Source: Labyrinthula sp. Ha (taxonomy: Eukaryota; Sar; Bigyra; Labyrinthulida; Labyrinthulaceae). From it: DNA of 64,000 nucleotides. The first letter of the stretch is position 1. Every line of letters starts with the position of its first letter. The notes under the pieces were generated by a model. That model did not search any database, had not been told where the DNA came from, and saw only the letters and a list, made by a program, of their open reading frames with translations. The DNA is taken from contig JAALGZ010000005.1 in assembly GCA_015227615.1 (NCBI GenBank), forward strand, positions 1 to 64,000, written 5' to 3'. Below, in pieces: positions 44,441-54,113 of this stretch. Position numbers and translations under genes: made by a program.

Positions 44441-45910
44441 GGCAAAAACAAAACAAGACCATGTTGCTATTGAACTCGAGCTCTCTGGATCTTTCCTCAA
44501 TATAAAATCTTTATTTGCTCAACAACCTACTAAGAATCTTGTTGCACTCATGAAGAACACCGAATTTGCTGGGAAGTTTGATCTTGAACTTGCAAAACAT
44601 CCAGATACTAAGTCTAGGTACGAGCCAGACTATATTGAATTAACAAAGATAATTTCCAAGATCCAGAAACAAACTCATACCACAATAAATCATCAGACTT
44701 CAAAAAAGGTACAACTCTGTTAGAACAATGGGGCTCTTGACCAAGAACGCACTGCTGAACCACTGCAACACTGGAAGAAAAGAAAACTATGACCGTGGAA
44801 GCCAATGACATCACAAAGCAAGACGATAATACCGGGCCAGAGAGCGTGACAGCAAATATACAGCAAGAATTTATATACAATAATAGTAGAGGACAATGCA
44901 AACTCATCCGTTTGCGAAATCAATCCCATTAAAAAAGTTTCTAATTAATACAAGATGAAATTAGAACGATCATTACCTAACATCAAAGGGTAGAGATCCT
45001 GAGAGTATATATGGGAAACAGCCACAAATTTCTATGGCATCAACTGAAATATTTGAAAATGAAATTTAGCATTGCCTTCAACCAATTCTTGAACAGAGCT
45101 TAAGGAAGATAATGTATATGCAACCACCTTCACTTGAAGAAGTAAGACTCTGCATTTGAGCCCCAGAACAACTTCATGACAAGGAAAATGCTTCAACGAG
45201 ACCAACGAAAACTGTGTTCTGGTAAGATAATTCAAATATACAAGCAGAGAGGATTAACCAATGATGCTGTCCCATGACTCCCCATTCCGTTACTCAAAGC
45301 TTTCTTCAAGCTTCTTCCAAAAAATTATTAACAAATGATTGATACCAATTATTAAGGCACTCTCAACATGCTAGATTGGTTTCAACGACAATAGGTCAAC
45401 TGTTAATAAAATTCTCCGCAAACTCAGCCCAAATCTTTAAAATATCCCAGAAAACATGTTTTAAGCTCTCAGCGACAACCCCCAAACACTTCCCAAACAA
45501 CTCTTTTAAGTCGTGCTGCTAACAACGGGGTTTTTAACCTTCATAACTACATCCAAACAAGGCAATGAAGAACTATATACAGCCGAAGCAAAAAAGATGT
45601 CCGAAACCTCATTTAAGAAACAATATAGACGAGGAACAAGTGGATAAGCAGCAGCAAAAACCAATTAGCATCCAAAGTCAACCACTCCTCCCCCAATCCA
45701 GCCTCTTCATATGCTCCAATATCCTCACCCTCAGTACAAATAGCCCTTACCTCCAGTAAACCAGCTTCCAGTATGAGCAGCTACCCCAAGACTTCACAAA
45801 CGACTGCGTTGACACCACTTATTAATATCAGCAACATTCCTTGGACCTCCATATCTTTTTTGACTTGATCCGTGAACCCGCCGCTTTGTTTTAAACAAGT
45901 GCGATGTCGC
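44441..45910 (+). pseudogene. Decayed coding relic of unknown family
   Basis: The plus strand is unusually A/C-rich and shows successive protein-like readings broken by stops and frame changes. At 44464-44720 one contains LSGSFLNIKSLFAQQPTKNL, then YEPDYIELTKIISKIQ. At 44787-44930 another contains TVEANDITKQDDNTGPESV. A Ser/Pro/Thr-rich reading at about 45665-45870 includes SSKPASSMSSYPKTSQTTA. Composition is clearly unlike random desert sequence. I recognise no domain. A dead mobile-element gene (gag- or recombinase-like N-terminus) is the simplest idea. The Ser/Pro-rich part could instead derive from a paralogue of the neighbouring Cys-rich membrane protein. Confidence 0.4.
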
Positions 45911-46398
45911 GTTTTGTTACTTAATTCCAATTTGATTCAGAAAATATCTCATTTTGGGAAGATTCCAATCCATTTTTGAAATGACACCAATCTGACCAAA
46001 CAGACCAACCAGATCGCTATATTCTGTCAATAACCCAATTAGATTTCAAGCTAAGGCAACAGGCCATCCAAGGAAGCACCACGATATTCTACGAGACCAA
46101 GACAATAGATGACGACAGAAATTTGTAACATAGCATGAATATAGAGCTAAAATTTCAAAAACTAGAATAACATGGTATGTCTTAGGTAGGCAATTAGGTT
46201 AGAACTCGCTCTCAATTAACTCCCGGGGACATCATCAACAAGAATATCCGATTTTGGGCAATCATTTGGGTCGCGTGTAATGCAGTTTCCTATCAGAAGA
46301 GAAACAAAAAGACTGAACATACAAGAATCATCCAACAACATTACTTAAGAGGGCATCTTCATCATCAAGAAAAACTTTTTAAAGAATTAGCTTATATA
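45911..46398. other. Upstream region of the type II Cys-rich protein gene
   Basis: No gene visible. It contains the presumed promoter of the gene at 46399, with a TATATAAT sequence overlapping the start codon region. Confidence 0.4.
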
Positions 46399-47373
46399 AT
46401 GGCAGAAAGCTCAGGTAATAGTCAACAGATCGTTCAACATATCTCAGAAGTCGAGGAAACAGTTGAACAGGAGCAAGAAACACAAGCACCCCCAGTAAAC
46501 ACAAGAAAAAGACAAAGATCTCCACCATCAACTTTGACACCTTCTATTGAAAATGACGAATATTTGGAAGGTGAAAGTCAAGGTGATGAAAACCAAGAGA
46601 AACACGTTAAACCTGTAGTAAAAGTACAAGGAAATAGAGGATACAGTATTGGCCCCTACGAAGATTCAAAGTTTCGAAGAGGAAGGAATAGACGATTTTT
46701 CCTCTGCAAGATATGGAGTTTTATTTTTCTAGCCTTATTTCTAATAGCAACACCTTTTGCTATCATACAAACAAATCAAACGACTACAAGTGCCCTTCAA
46801 ACATCTGAAAACTCCACTTCATCACCCACAGCAATCACACAGACTCCAAGTTTATCACCTACCTTCGGTCCATCAAAAGCTCCCTCATTTACTAGATCTC
46901 CATCCTCATCCCCGGTGGAAGAAGGTCCTGTGCAAAGTGCATTGAGTTGTGCTGATTTGCAAATTAGTGAAGAGATTACAGACTTGAATCGAGGAAACAA
47001 CAATTTCCTGATTGAGGATGGAGTTTGTGCAGATGTTTTCGCTGGTGAGGATCCCGAGTACCCAAATAGAAACCACTGGAATGCAAGAACAGGTAGAAGA
47101 GATTGTCCAGAATTTGATCATGAAGAAGCAGAGGAGAAATGTGAATCTGTTGGTGCAAGATTATGTACAAGGGAAGAGTTTGAAGCTGGAGTTGGGTTAG
47201 GTACTGGATGTGGAAGTGATAATGCGTACCTGTGGAGTATGAGTGAGTGTGCTAATGGAGCTGGTTACTTAAAGATAAATATCAACCTAAAGGGATCTGA
47301 TGGAGTGTTGGTTTCTTGCAGAGCAGACTTAAAAGAAAAAACTGTGCTTAAATGTTGTGGCGACGATTATTAA
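46399..47373 (+). CDS. Type II membrane protein with Cys-rich ectodomain (copy 1)
   Basis: 324 residues from ATG 46399. An acidic cytoplasmic head is followed by a basic patch (KFRRGRNRR) and a single membrane anchor (about 103-124), which favours the N-in orientation. Then comes a Ser/Thr/Pro stalk of about 55 residues (repeats of the type SPTFGPSKAPS), typical of O-glycosylated walls or mucin-like stems. The C-terminal domain of about 140 residues has ordered cysteines and the blocks VCADVFAGE, HWNARTGRRDCPEF, GARLCTREEFEAG (252-264), GTGCGSDNAYLWS and a final CCGD. This domain resembles Cys-rich domains known in secreted stramenopile proteins of unknown function; I assign no activity. A relative faces it 194 bp downstream. 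Surface exposure is inferred from topology. Confidence 0.8.
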   Translation: MAESSGNSQQIVQHISEVEETVEQEQETQAPPVNTRKRQRSPPSTLTPSIENDEYLEGESQGDENQEKHVKPVVKVQGNRGYSIGPYEDSKFRRGRNRRFFLCKIWSFIFLALFLIATPFAIIQTNQTTTSALQTSENSTSSPTAITQTPSLSPTFGPSKAPSFTRSPSSSPVEEGPVQSALSCADLQISEEITDLNRGNNNFLIEDGVCADVFAGEDPEYPNRNHWNARTGRRDCPEFDHEEAEEKCESVGARLCTREEFEAGVGLGTGCGSDNAYLWSMSECANGAGYLKININLKGSDGVLVSCRADLKEKTVLKCCGDDY

Positions 47374-47567
47374 ACTTTTAACTGGTGATTTGTAAGCTGT
47401 TTCTACTATTAGTGTAGAGGATTTAAAGTAGATGAATGTCATAGGCACTTGCTGAAGTAAAATATGGGCAATAGGTTTTAATCTTAATCTATTAAGCGCA
47501 ATCTACATATTTCTAGAACATAGAAAAGTTGGAAATCAGCTGAATCCAGACATAAAACGCGTTAAAC

Positions 47568-48599
47568 TTACTCTCCGTCAGACTCTACTTCATATTGGTC
47601 CCCGCAACATCTCGCTAGGCTCGGTGCTTCCAAATCTGTTTCACATAAGTAGAAAGGGTCTGATCCTCCACTTGCCTTCAAATCTAAGTTGATTTTATAG
47701 TACCCCCCGTCATCGCACGGAGTTAGACTCCATAAATAGGTATTGTCTCCTCCACATCCAGTACTTAGTCCTGCAAATGCAGCCAACTCTTCTGCCTTAC
47801 ATAATCTGGCACCTGGTGTTTCACATACATCAACAACTCCAGAAAATGAGAGCAACGGACATCCTCTGTAACCAGTATCGGCGTTCCACCAACTCCTGAA
47901 ATCTGAATAAGTATCAGTTTCCTCATCATAATCTCCTCTTCCTTGAAATCCAGCAAAAGTATCTGCACAAATTTCAACTCCATTCACATTTTCATAAAGA
48001 AAATTACTATTTGCTCTCCTTCCTGAAGTAACATTTGTATGGTTTTGTATTTGGTCACATGGGAGTTCTGAAATTGTATTAACAGTTGGAAACGTCACTT
48101 CTGGCGTTGGACCAGGCGATGGAACAACGGTTGGAAATGGTGTGTCTCCCGCGGTAGGTTCAGACGTAGGAGTGGTAGTTGGTGTGTATGTCTCACCTTC
48201 AGCAGTTGGTGCAGAAGTGGCAGGTACTTCAATAACTCCAGCGGTTTGCGAGTCGTCTTGTTGAAGGCCAAGAGCCAATGCGACAGCTAAGATAGCAAGC
48301 AGGAGCAAGCACAGCAAAATAGCTAGAATTCTCTTTCTCTTATCCCGTTTCTCCTTAGCCTTGGTAGATAAATATTCGTCTTGTCCCCCGTGTTGAGATA
48401 TTGCCTTTTCACTGATGTGACTCTTCTCAGATCCTTGGTCTCCTTCGGTCCCGTCTTTGGATTGGTCATCGGCTCCACCGCGTAAGTTCTTTGGTTTTGT
48501 TACGACTACAGCTTTCATGGGGGCTGGTCTCAATTCTACATCAGCCTCTAGGTCTATCGCGGAGAAACCTACAGTTTGTTCGTTCTTATCTTGGTTCAT
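47568..48599 (-). CDS. Type II membrane protein with Cys-rich ectodomain (copy 2)
   Basis: 343 residues from ATG 48599; a GTG nine codons upstream is not used as start because this is a eukaryotic gene. It is built like its convergent neighbour: an acidic and Lys-rich cytoplasmic part, a stop-transfer basic cluster (KAKEKRDKRKR), a Leu/Ala-rich anchor (about 91-111), a Thr/Pro stalk (TPTTTPTSEPTAG) and a C-terminal Cys domain with ICADTFAGF, SWWNADTGYRGCPL, GARLCKAEELAAFAG, STGCGGDNTYLWS and RCCGDQY. The two ectodomains align block by block, but the cytoplasmic parts and stalks are unrelated in sequence, so the pair is diverged rather than recent. The 194-bp gap between the stop codons must hold both 3' ends. 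Confidence 0.82.
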   Translation of the reverse strand: MNQDKNEQTVGFSAIDLEADVELRPAPMKAVVVTKPKNLRGGADDQSKDGTEGDQGSEKSHISEKAISQHGGQDEYLSTKAKEKRDKRKRILAILLCLLLLAILAVALALGLQQDDSQTAGVIEVPATSAPTAEGETYTPTTTPTSEPTAGDTPFPTVVPSPGPTPEVTFPTVNTISELPCDQIQNHTNVTSGRRANSNFLYENVNGVEICADTFAGFQGRGDYDEETDTYSDFRSWWNADTGYRGCPLLSFSGVVDVCETPGARLCKAEELAAFAGLSTGCGGDNTYLWSLTPCDDGGYYKINLDLKASGGSDPFYLCETDLEAPSLARCCGDQYEVESDGE

Positions 48600-51500
48600 A
48601 GTTGTTGTTTTAAGTTCACTATGCACTTAAAAAGTTCAAAGGTTGTGTTTGAGTCTGCAAGTAGCCTTAAAGGTGAAACAATAAGACCGACCACAAGAAA
48701 ACTTTACGAAAATCAAATTTACCTTATGAAATTTTGGTTTCGATTGGTTTCTTTTTCGTTTGCTGGTTTTCTTTTACAAGTTTTTTGTTTTTGCTGGTTG
48801 ACTTAGATTAAATTAATTGATATAAACGGATCGAAAAAAACGGTTTTATTGTCGGTGTAATTTTACTGCAGTGAAAATGTGTGTGGCTGCCTGATATAGC
48901 CAGTACTCTTGTTTAACGGATTTTATAGTAAACTCGGTATATTTGTTTTCGTATGATAATGACGTGGTGCGATGGACAGGTTCATTATGGCGTTACCGGG
49001 AGGTTCTTGCGTCTGTCAGAGAAAGCTGAAAGTTGTATAGACAATTCTTAAAAATTTCAATACATTCTTGGCTTTATTAAGATAAGTATTGCTACAAGTT
49101 CTGGTAATATATATCTTTCCAAAATTGCAGACCGCATATGGATTTGATGCCAATTCTTCAAGTCAGTCCCAAACTGAGTTCTCTCTTATACGTGCACCCT
49201 TTTGGCACATTGTGAATAGCAATTTACTTGAGTTTTACCACCAGGAAGCGAGGAACAAAAGGCTTGTCCTTCCATTAAAACCCACTAGGATACTTTATGC
49301 GCTATGAGATATCCACAAGTGTTACAGCCGAAGAGAAGTACAACAGATTAAAAATCGTTCATCGAACCAAGCAAAAAAATAAAGACGGTGACGTCTAGAA
49401 CTCGTTCCTTTCTGTTGGAAATTCATATTTGCTGTGCGCACGAATATATGTATGCTAGATCCCGAAAGACTTTGCATGCTTTTAGTGAGTAAACCCTGAG
49501 GCTTAACAGTCTATGTAGAATAATTGCAAATTTTGAGATTGTTTCGCACTTCTGTGCTTACCCATTCACTATGCTCTGAATTTATTGAGTCTCTACTCTA
49601 TAGTGAGGCTGCTCACCAGTCTGGTTTCAAACCATGTACTCTAGGTGTGGCCTATTAGCGTACCCCAACCCTGAGTGAACATAGAGTAACCACAGAGCAG
49701 GCCCAGAGCTCTACTTTAATATGGACTTCAAGTCGTTTTCACCTCTTAATGCAAAATTAGATCACTATCTGTTAAGGATGATAAATAAACATCTGCCTAA
49801 CTTTTTAACATGCACATCAAGTTTGCAAAAACAACACGCATTCCTTATCCTGAGTTTTCTCTTGTCGTATGGACAGTAGTTAACTTTCCCTAACCTAGAT
49901 TCTAACTTTTCTTGCTCGGTGGCATTGAACCACAACAGCCGTTTTAAAATGTGCTTGAAGCCAAGTCATTAGGCAACTAGGAGTCACCCGAGTTTCAAAT
50001 CTTACATATAAAAGAACTCCAGTAGCCTGGTTTGAACTTAAGGCAAGAAATTAGTTATTCTCCCACAAGGGACAATGGCGACTGATTAATACTTTCGCGT
50101 TCATGCTGCAGAGCTCAAACCCTTTCTGGTTTCATAAATCCTAATAGCTGCGCTAAAACAATAACAGGAAAATATGAATTATATAAGATCTAACCGGCTT
50201 TTTCTTCAGAAAAGTATAAGAAAGTTCATGAACTCACGGACCAGAAAACTTAGAGAAACATGGTTCAAATGGAAACATACAAAAAGTGTAGTGAAGTTGG
50301 CTACCAATCAAGAACCCCTAGAAGATCCACAACAGAAAAACCAGGATAACCTCTTCAGCATTAAAGATTTAAGTTTGCTACAAAAAACAAATTCTTGCCT
50401 AGCCGTTTTCCAAGTGCCCAATTTCCAAAGTTTTCTGATACTTTTGTGGGATTCCTCGCATTTAAGAGCATGGGCAACAATCTCTAGTACCAGAAATGGA
50501 ATAAAATCATTAAAATGTATTTACGGACTTTGATCAATAACATTGGATTCTTGACAAAAGTTTAGCTGTTGAAACTTCACACAAATGTTTTCTCCCACAA
50601 AACATAATTTTTGAGTAAATTCCAAGGGCAGACATTTTCTTAGCTATGTCAAAGAAGAAGTTTCCATCCAACCATAGTGCCCATATGAATAAATAAGAGA
50701 ACAATTTCATGCTTAGAGCATCTAAAACTAAGAGTCAGAAATTCATGTAAATACATTGGGCCCTTATATAACTACTTAAATCCGGTAGAATCAATTAGAG
50801 TTCCGTAGATAGGCCAAATGCTAAACTCGAAATACATATTCGTACACTTATAGTTCTATCTCCATCTATCATTTCATATATCTCTGTTAGTTATTAGTTA
50901 GAGTAATTCTGGATTTGACTGTAGTTATTACCAGTTGAGAATGAGTAAATAGTGTGTGTATACGTTTTGTATAAGAAGGTTAACATTATATATTGGTAGT
51001 TAATTGATAAATTGCCCAAAACATGTATTCAGTTGTAGCTTTTCAATCTGTTAGTACTAAATAATGTGCTGAATGGTTGTTTTAGTACTGTCATTGCTAC
51101 CCTAGTCTCATATCCAACTGGTTCGGGGAGATACTTGTGCAGGCTTGAGCTTTTCTTGATAGCAAAGTCACAGTGGTATCAAACTTTATTCTACTTTCCA
51201 ACTAAGCATATGATATTTAATGAGACGACAAAGACCGTGTACCATTTGTTATCTTCTTATTCATTAAAAGTTATGATTTGCGGCTTAGGCCTTATGGTTC
51301 TCTGAGACTTTAACTTGTCTTATTGTAGATTAGTTTAACTACCCAGCTTAACCTCTTTTGTATCTTTGTTGTAAAGTCAAGTTTCTCTAGCTCCTGCGTA
51401 TCAGATTTTTTCCTGGTAAGGCCCATTAATTGTAATACCATTGAAGTGAGTGCCAATATTACTATTAAGGCTTAACCAAAGCAACTGTGCATAAATAGCA

Positions 51501-51913
51501 CTACACAGAAGACATATAGTACGAAGCTTGAGTGCCAAGCCTCACTACCTTATGATACTTTTATTCTACCAAAATTTTATATATAATTCTGTTGGTTTAA
51601 AGCCTATGACCTTTTAGCGATTTAATTTTGTGCTTGGGATCGCTCCATATTTGAATTTGTGTCTTCTTTTGCTTTAAAGATGCCTTTGTTTTCTTTTTTT
51701 ATCAATTTTTGAATATTCCTTAGACTTACCCTTAAGAGAATATATTAAACCTAATATCACAAATTCACTGTTAGAATATCCTTCCGGGAAATTGCTTCGG
51801 CCTGGTGAGAAATTTGGATTTTGGAGCGAAGAATCATGAATGAGTCGAAAAGGGTGGTAATGTCATATTGTGGTAATTCAATGATCGGAATTAAAGTCTA
51901 AGAACCTAAAACG
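48600..51913. other. Intergenic region of about 3.3 kb
   Basis: No gene supported. The frame at 50174-50533 (+, 119 codons from ATG) is the longest and has a basic, Gln/Asn-rich beginning, but no domain, and its composition could be chance. 51066-51305 is similar. I would not annotate either as a gene. Confidence 0.55.
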
Positions 51914-52714
51914 ATGAACACAAAACGAACATCCATATCCTCGCTCTTTGACTTATCGAACTCTTGTGTTCTAATAACTGGGGCCAGCAGTGGCTTTGGT
52001 GAGCATTTCGCAAAAGTTTATATTAACTCCGGGTGTCTGAAGCTGGCTCTTTTGGCCCGCAGAGTTGAAAAGTTAACTATCTTAAAAGAAGAGCTGTTGA
52101 AACTAAATCCAAAGGCGCAAATCTCGGTCCAAAAATTTGATGTTCTCGAAACTGATAAAATTCCAGATATGTTTGACTCAGTTGAAAAAGAACTTGGGCA
52201 AACAGTCAATATATTAGTGAATAATGCGGGAATGTCAGTAAGCAAGGTTGCCTTGAAAATTTCTCCAGCAAATTATGACAGAGTCATGGGAGTAAATCTA
52301 AAATCCTGTTATTTTCTTTCTCAAGAATTTTGCAAGCGCGTAAAAAACGAAATAGGAAATAGATCCATAATAAACATTGCTTCTATTTTATCGGAACAAG
52401 TACAGTTTGGACAGTCCGTGTATGCAATGACAAAATCTGGATTGAAGCATATGTCCGAGGCCTTGCAGTTAGAATGGTTCAAATACGGAATCAGGGTAAA
52501 TACAATATGCCCAGGAATGTTTATTACTGAAATAAATGGAGACTATTTAACATCTTCAGCAGGAAAAAAGTACATTGAGCAATATAACATCAAGAGATGT
52601 GGTACCTTAGACGAACTATCAGGTGCACTTCTTCTCCTATCAACATCCGCAGGATCTTTCATGTGGGGAACTGATATTACTGTAGATGGTGGTCAAAGAT
52701 TATCAAGACTCTAA
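51914..52714 (+). CDS. Short-chain dehydrogenase/reductase (classical SDR)
   Basis: 266 residues from ATG 51914. It has the Rossmann coenzyme motif VLITGASSGFGEHFA (TG-x3-G-x-G, about 22-29), the structural NNAG motif (103-106), and the catalytic triad S157, Y170 and K174 with the canonical S-x12-Y-x3-K spacing. It also has RVNTICPGMFITEI after the triad and the C-terminal WGTDITVDGG typical of classical SDRs related to 3-ketoacyl reductases and sugar or alcohol dehydrogenases. An Arg-rich LARRVEK after the second strand suggests NADP(H) preference, which is an inference. No signal peptide or membrane segment. It catalyses NAD(P)-dependent oxidation or reduction of an alcohol/carbonyl; the substrate cannot be named. 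Its 3' end is 76 bp from the convergent membrane protein gene. Confidence 0.92.
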   Translation: MNTKRTSISSLFDLSNSCVLITGASSGFGEHFAKVYINSGCLKLALLARRVEKLTILKEELLKLNPKAQISVQKFDVLETDKIPDMFDSVEKELGQTVNILVNNAGMSVSKVALKISPANYDRVMGVNLKSCYFLSQEFCKRVKNEIGNRSIINIASILSEQVQFGQSVYAMTKSGLKHMSEALQLEWFKYGIRVNTICPGMFITEINGDYLTSSAGKKYIEQYNIKRCGTLDELSGALLLLSTSAGSFMWGTDITVDGGQRLSRL

Positions 52715-52790
52715 GTCTCCAATTACTATATTTAACAGTTAACGGACAACTCCTAGATGTGGATCTGGAACACTTTTTTGGACCTGTATA

Positions 52791-54113
52791 TTATCGGTGA
52801 TAATCATCATTTCCATATTCGCTTTCAACTCTGCCTTCGCCTGAGCTGCTTAATCTAATTCTAAAACTTCTAGTATATTGGTCAAGAAAATCTTCATCGG
52901 CGTCATCCTGTTCTGATACAGCACGTATAAGGTTAGGTTCTCGATTTGTGTCCGGAACATGGCGAACAATAATTTGATCCTCCTCCTCGTCATCACTATC
53001 CCTTTGAAGAGAATTATCATCTTCAGGAAGTAAAACAATATCTGGAACTCTATTATGACGTCTAACTCTACCCCTTTCTCTTCTTCTTCTTCTACTTTCT
53101 CTTGGATCAAGATATGTATATTTATAAACAAAAGCGACGACTGTAAGACAACAACAAAACAAAATTATTGCACCCACTATTAGTACATAGAATAACAAAT
53201 AGTTTGGAAATGTGGGACATTCTTGAACTGAAGAAATTAAATCATCACTGAATCCTGATGGACTCCATGCAATAAAAACACTTTGTGGAAAATCGGAGGG
53301 ATAACCAAGATCACCAGATGTAAAAGGAAGAGATTGTACAAAAAAATTGTCTACATCATCCTAATAAATAAGAATAAAAAAAGAATATGTACAAAATATC
53401 GAGCTCCTTTTGTTGAAGGTTTGAACCTAAAATCCAGATCATCTGCATTAACTAAATCTTTAGCGACTCTATACAGTTAAAAGTAATAAATAAATACTCA
53501 GCTTGAAACTCGATGTGATCAATAGATATTGTTTCAAAACCTACCCAAGTTCCTGATAATCCAATATTATTTCCATCTCTACAAAAAGCTCCTTCAACTT
53601 GAAATTTATAGATTAATGCAACATCATCTCCTGCAGATAGTTCCTCTCCGATATTACACTTGACAATGTAAGTTGTATCATCAACTTCTACAGCATCAGA
53701 TTCACTTTGAAGAGTTAGCTCTTCATCAGTAAAATCCCGAAATACGGTTACTGAGTTTGGTACTATGGAACCAAAACGATTATCAAAAACATTTGTTTGA
53801 AGAGAACTCAAGCTACCGCGGGTTAGTTCCAGATGGATATACAAAGAGACATTGACTAGATTTTGTTCATATTGATCCACAGTCCATGTAACTACATAGT
53901 TTCTATATCTTCCTTCGGGCTTTTCTTCTTTCTCTTTTAAAACTCTTGAATCCGCAGTTGTTAAAGCGAAGCTTTCGTCGAAACTAAATAGTAAGAAGAG
54001 TACAAAGTTTGGAGAAAGGCTAAAGAAAGCTTTATGTACTCTTTTGGTATTATATATGAGGTAGAAAGTGAAAGGAATGTGAAGAAAAGTAGTAGAATAA
54101 GAGGTGTGTTCAT
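52791..54113 (-). CDS. Signal-peptide single-pass membrane protein, unrecognised family (member B), four exons
   Basis: As read, the minus strand looks broken into three frames. Removing GT-AG segments at 54039-53984, 53474-53452 and 53392-53361 gives one protein of about 403 residues that aligns from end to end with the 418-residue member A. Shared blocks are RYRNYVVTWTVDQYEQNLVNV, CRDGNNIGLSGTWVGF, DDLDFRFKP, QSLPFTSGD, VFIAWSP, QECPTFP, one membrane helix (LLFYVLIVGAIILFCCCLTVV) and a basic then acidic cytoplasmic tail with DIVLLPEDD. The signal peptide starts at ATG 54113 (MNTPLILLLFFTFLSLSTS). The first intron is ambiguous: 20-nt alternatives at 54039-54020 or 54003-53984 also keep the frame. 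No function is recognisable. The family resemblance makes a pseudogene unlikely, since every apparent frame break is bridged by a GT-AG segment. Confidence 0.78.
53361..53392 (-). other. 32-nt GT-AG mini-intron in member B
   Basis: Begins GTACATATTC and ends TTTATTAG on the minus strand. Its removal joins KGARYF to DDVDNFF and restores the alignment with member A (ESSTFIDQNTS region). Extremely T-rich. Confidence 0.75.
53452..53474 (-). other. 23-nt GT-AG mini-intron in member B
   Basis: Begins GTATAGAG and ends GATTTAG on the minus strand, with a CTAAA branch-like element about ten bases before the end. Removal gives a block that aligns residue for residue, without a gap, with the VFYPDPEDIEFSFRP block of member A. 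Confidence 0.8.
53984..54039 (-). other. First intron of member B, 56 nt (or one of two nested 20-nt introns)
   Basis: Two 20-nt units, each starting GTAC and ending TTTAG, lie 16 bp apart (54039-54020 and 54003-53984). Using either alone or the whole 56-nt span restores the same downstream frame. The 56-nt version gives the most compact junction after the signal peptide. Confidence 0.55.

Noticed and set aside
50174-50533. A 119-codon plus-strand frame with ATG.
   Set aside because: No recognisable motif, no relative in the window and a composition like its surroundings.
52791-53880. Two unrelated short minus-strand genes (52791-53198 and 53452-53880).
   Set aside because: Both are exons of one gene that aligns over its whole length with the protein encoded at 38235-39491.
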